64,000 bases of DNA from Eledone cirrhosa (taxonomy: Eukaryota; Mollusca; Cephalopoda; Octopoda; Eledonidae). The first letter of the stretch is position 1, and each line of letters starts with the position of its first letter. Below the pieces are notes generated by a model. It ran no database searches. It was not told the origin of the DNA and was given only the letters and a program-made list of their open reading frames with translations. Position numbers and translations under genes: made by a program. This document shows positions 62,901 to 64,000 of the stretch, in pieces. Location of the stretch: positions 343,435,371-343,499,370 of the forward strand of contig OZ024743.1 in NCBI GenBank assembly GCA_964016885.1, given 5' to 3'.

Positions 62901-64000
62901 ATAATTGACAGAGTTGTTGGTGGTTTGGATTAGATGCCTTGCAGTATTAGTTCTAGCCTTGTGTGGTCTGAGTTGAAATCCTGCCATGGTTAACTCTTCC
63001 TTTCATCTTTTTTGTTTTAATAAATATAATACTAGTCCAGGTGGGTGGATTGATAGAATTGTTAGGTCAGTGTGTTCCGAGTACAAATCCTGCTACTTAT
63101 CATCAGAAAAATGGTAGCATGATAGGAATGGAACCTCTATCATTAAAACTTTGAAGAAGCTTCCTATGTTTTACAACTTTATGGAAGGCCAGCTAAATTC
63201 ATACAACCACTAAATTCATAACAACAACCTTAATGAAGAATCAGCCTCAGTTTAGTTCTTTTCTATTTATGTACCTCGTTTTATTTACATATTCACTGAT
63301 GATATACTTATCAAAGATATTTCAAGTTTCTTCTTAACTCTTTGAGTGCCAGTGTTGTTTTTGGTACTTTACTACTTCAGAACAAGATTACACGTTAACT
63401 TGTGTCCCTCCACCAAAAAAAAAAAATTTTTTAAATAAAGTAAAATGAAATATTTTTATCAAATTTGCTTTATTTACTTTGTCCTGAACCTGAGCTTCAC
63501 AAACTAATCTGAAATGTACCAATATATATTTAGTACACAAGAGAAGTAGTACCAGTTCGATTTTTGGCATTCAAAGGGTTAACTTTCCTTGTATTTATTG
63601 CAGCTTTGTCCTATTTTATTTTTCTTTATTATTGTATTTTATTTTTATTTCTGTTATCACTCCATGAAGTTTGGAACCGACTTGGTAACTAATTGTTTAT
63701 CTCTACAGAACTTCTTGCGCATGCTGTTGGTCTCACCAGATATGACTTTTTTCTTGGCTCCACAATGCTTAGCCATTTTTAAAATTCTTTTTTTTTAATT
63801 TTTTTTTTTATTATTACTGAGAATGAAGTCAAAGTTTATATATATATATTTTTTTTCTTATAGCCCTTTATTCTTCTGATGCAATACATAAAAAAGTTTG
63901 CTAGAAAGTGGGCAGTGGAGTTTACCATGAACATGGTATAACGCTTCACTAGATGCTTTGTGGTAATCTACTTTGGTTAAATTCCTTATAATTTTAAGTT
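62901..64000. other. DYNC1I intron 2, end of window
   Basis: A degraded OR-SINE start at 62930-63080. Poly(A)/T runs at 63415-63435 and 63788-63812, (TA)n at 63838. Two acceptor-like sites (near 63708 and 63863) were examined, but the frames after them show no dynein intermediate chain sequence. Confidence 0.4.

Noticed and set aside
63700..63905. Next DYNC1I exon at acceptor-like sites near 63708 or 63863
   Set aside because: Frames after both sites do not resemble the dynein intermediate chain, and the required two-base phase gives no sensible peptide.

Overview
The window looks like AT-rich, repeat-dense nuclear DNA of a coleoid cephalopod, most likely an octopus. Three host genes can be read as spliced exons with consensus splice sites, and the rest is dominated by transposable-element debris. 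The evidence for a cephalopod is the tRNA-headed SINEs of the octopus OR type, the hundreds of copies' worth of '(ATC)n + TTAACGTCC + CATGCTAGCATGG' tails typical of octopus introns, and host proteins at animal-ortholog similarity. The species cannot be fixed from sequence alone.

Host genes. (1) A NEMP (nuclear envelope integral membrane protein, TMEM194) gene on the minus strand from 37860 to 7064. Eight coding exons join in phase to 414 codons plus a stop. (2) SDHAF3/ACN9, the mitochondrial succinate dehydrogenase assembly factor, on the minus strand from 49742 to 48032. It has two exons and 112 codons. (3) The first two coding exons of a cytoplasmic dynein intermediate chain gene (DYNC1I) on the plus strand (50635-50733 and 59875-59962). 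The gene runs off the right edge. SDHAF3 and DYNC1I are head to head, with 892 bp between start codons that hold a perfect TGACGTCA and a TCACGTGA. I recall that both genes lie in human 7q21.3, so this may be an ancient linkage.

Mobile DNA. The left edge holds a decayed LTR-retrotransposon pol. LINE pieces of at least four kinds follow: an endonuclease/RT element with a PHD-like finger (8.8-9.9 kb, 12.4-13.6 kb, and many 3' ends), a degenerate RT at 16.4-18.3 kb nested with a MITE, an open 524-codon RT at 38.2-39.8 kb, and LINE C-termini at 40-44 kb. A GIY-YIG remnant of a Penelope-like element lies at 13.86-14.18 kb. DNA transposons include a mariner with both inverted repeats (60971-62256), hAT-type non-autonomous elements with 8-bp duplications, TTAA-flanked MITEs, and a palindromic TA-flanked MITE.

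The most interesting object is a compact 1.78-kb element at 31819-33601 in NEMP intron 2. It has about 110-bp imperfect terminal inverted repeats ending CACYRTGTAACA and a TTA on both sides. Its single unbroken reading frame of about 400 codons has an RNase-H-fold look and belongs to no superfamily I can name with confidence. Second in interest are the relationships among repeats: a SINE whose 3' tail equals that of the PHD-finger LINE, a LINE 3' UTR that carries a 48-bp tandem array, and MITE pairs that share a single TTAA.
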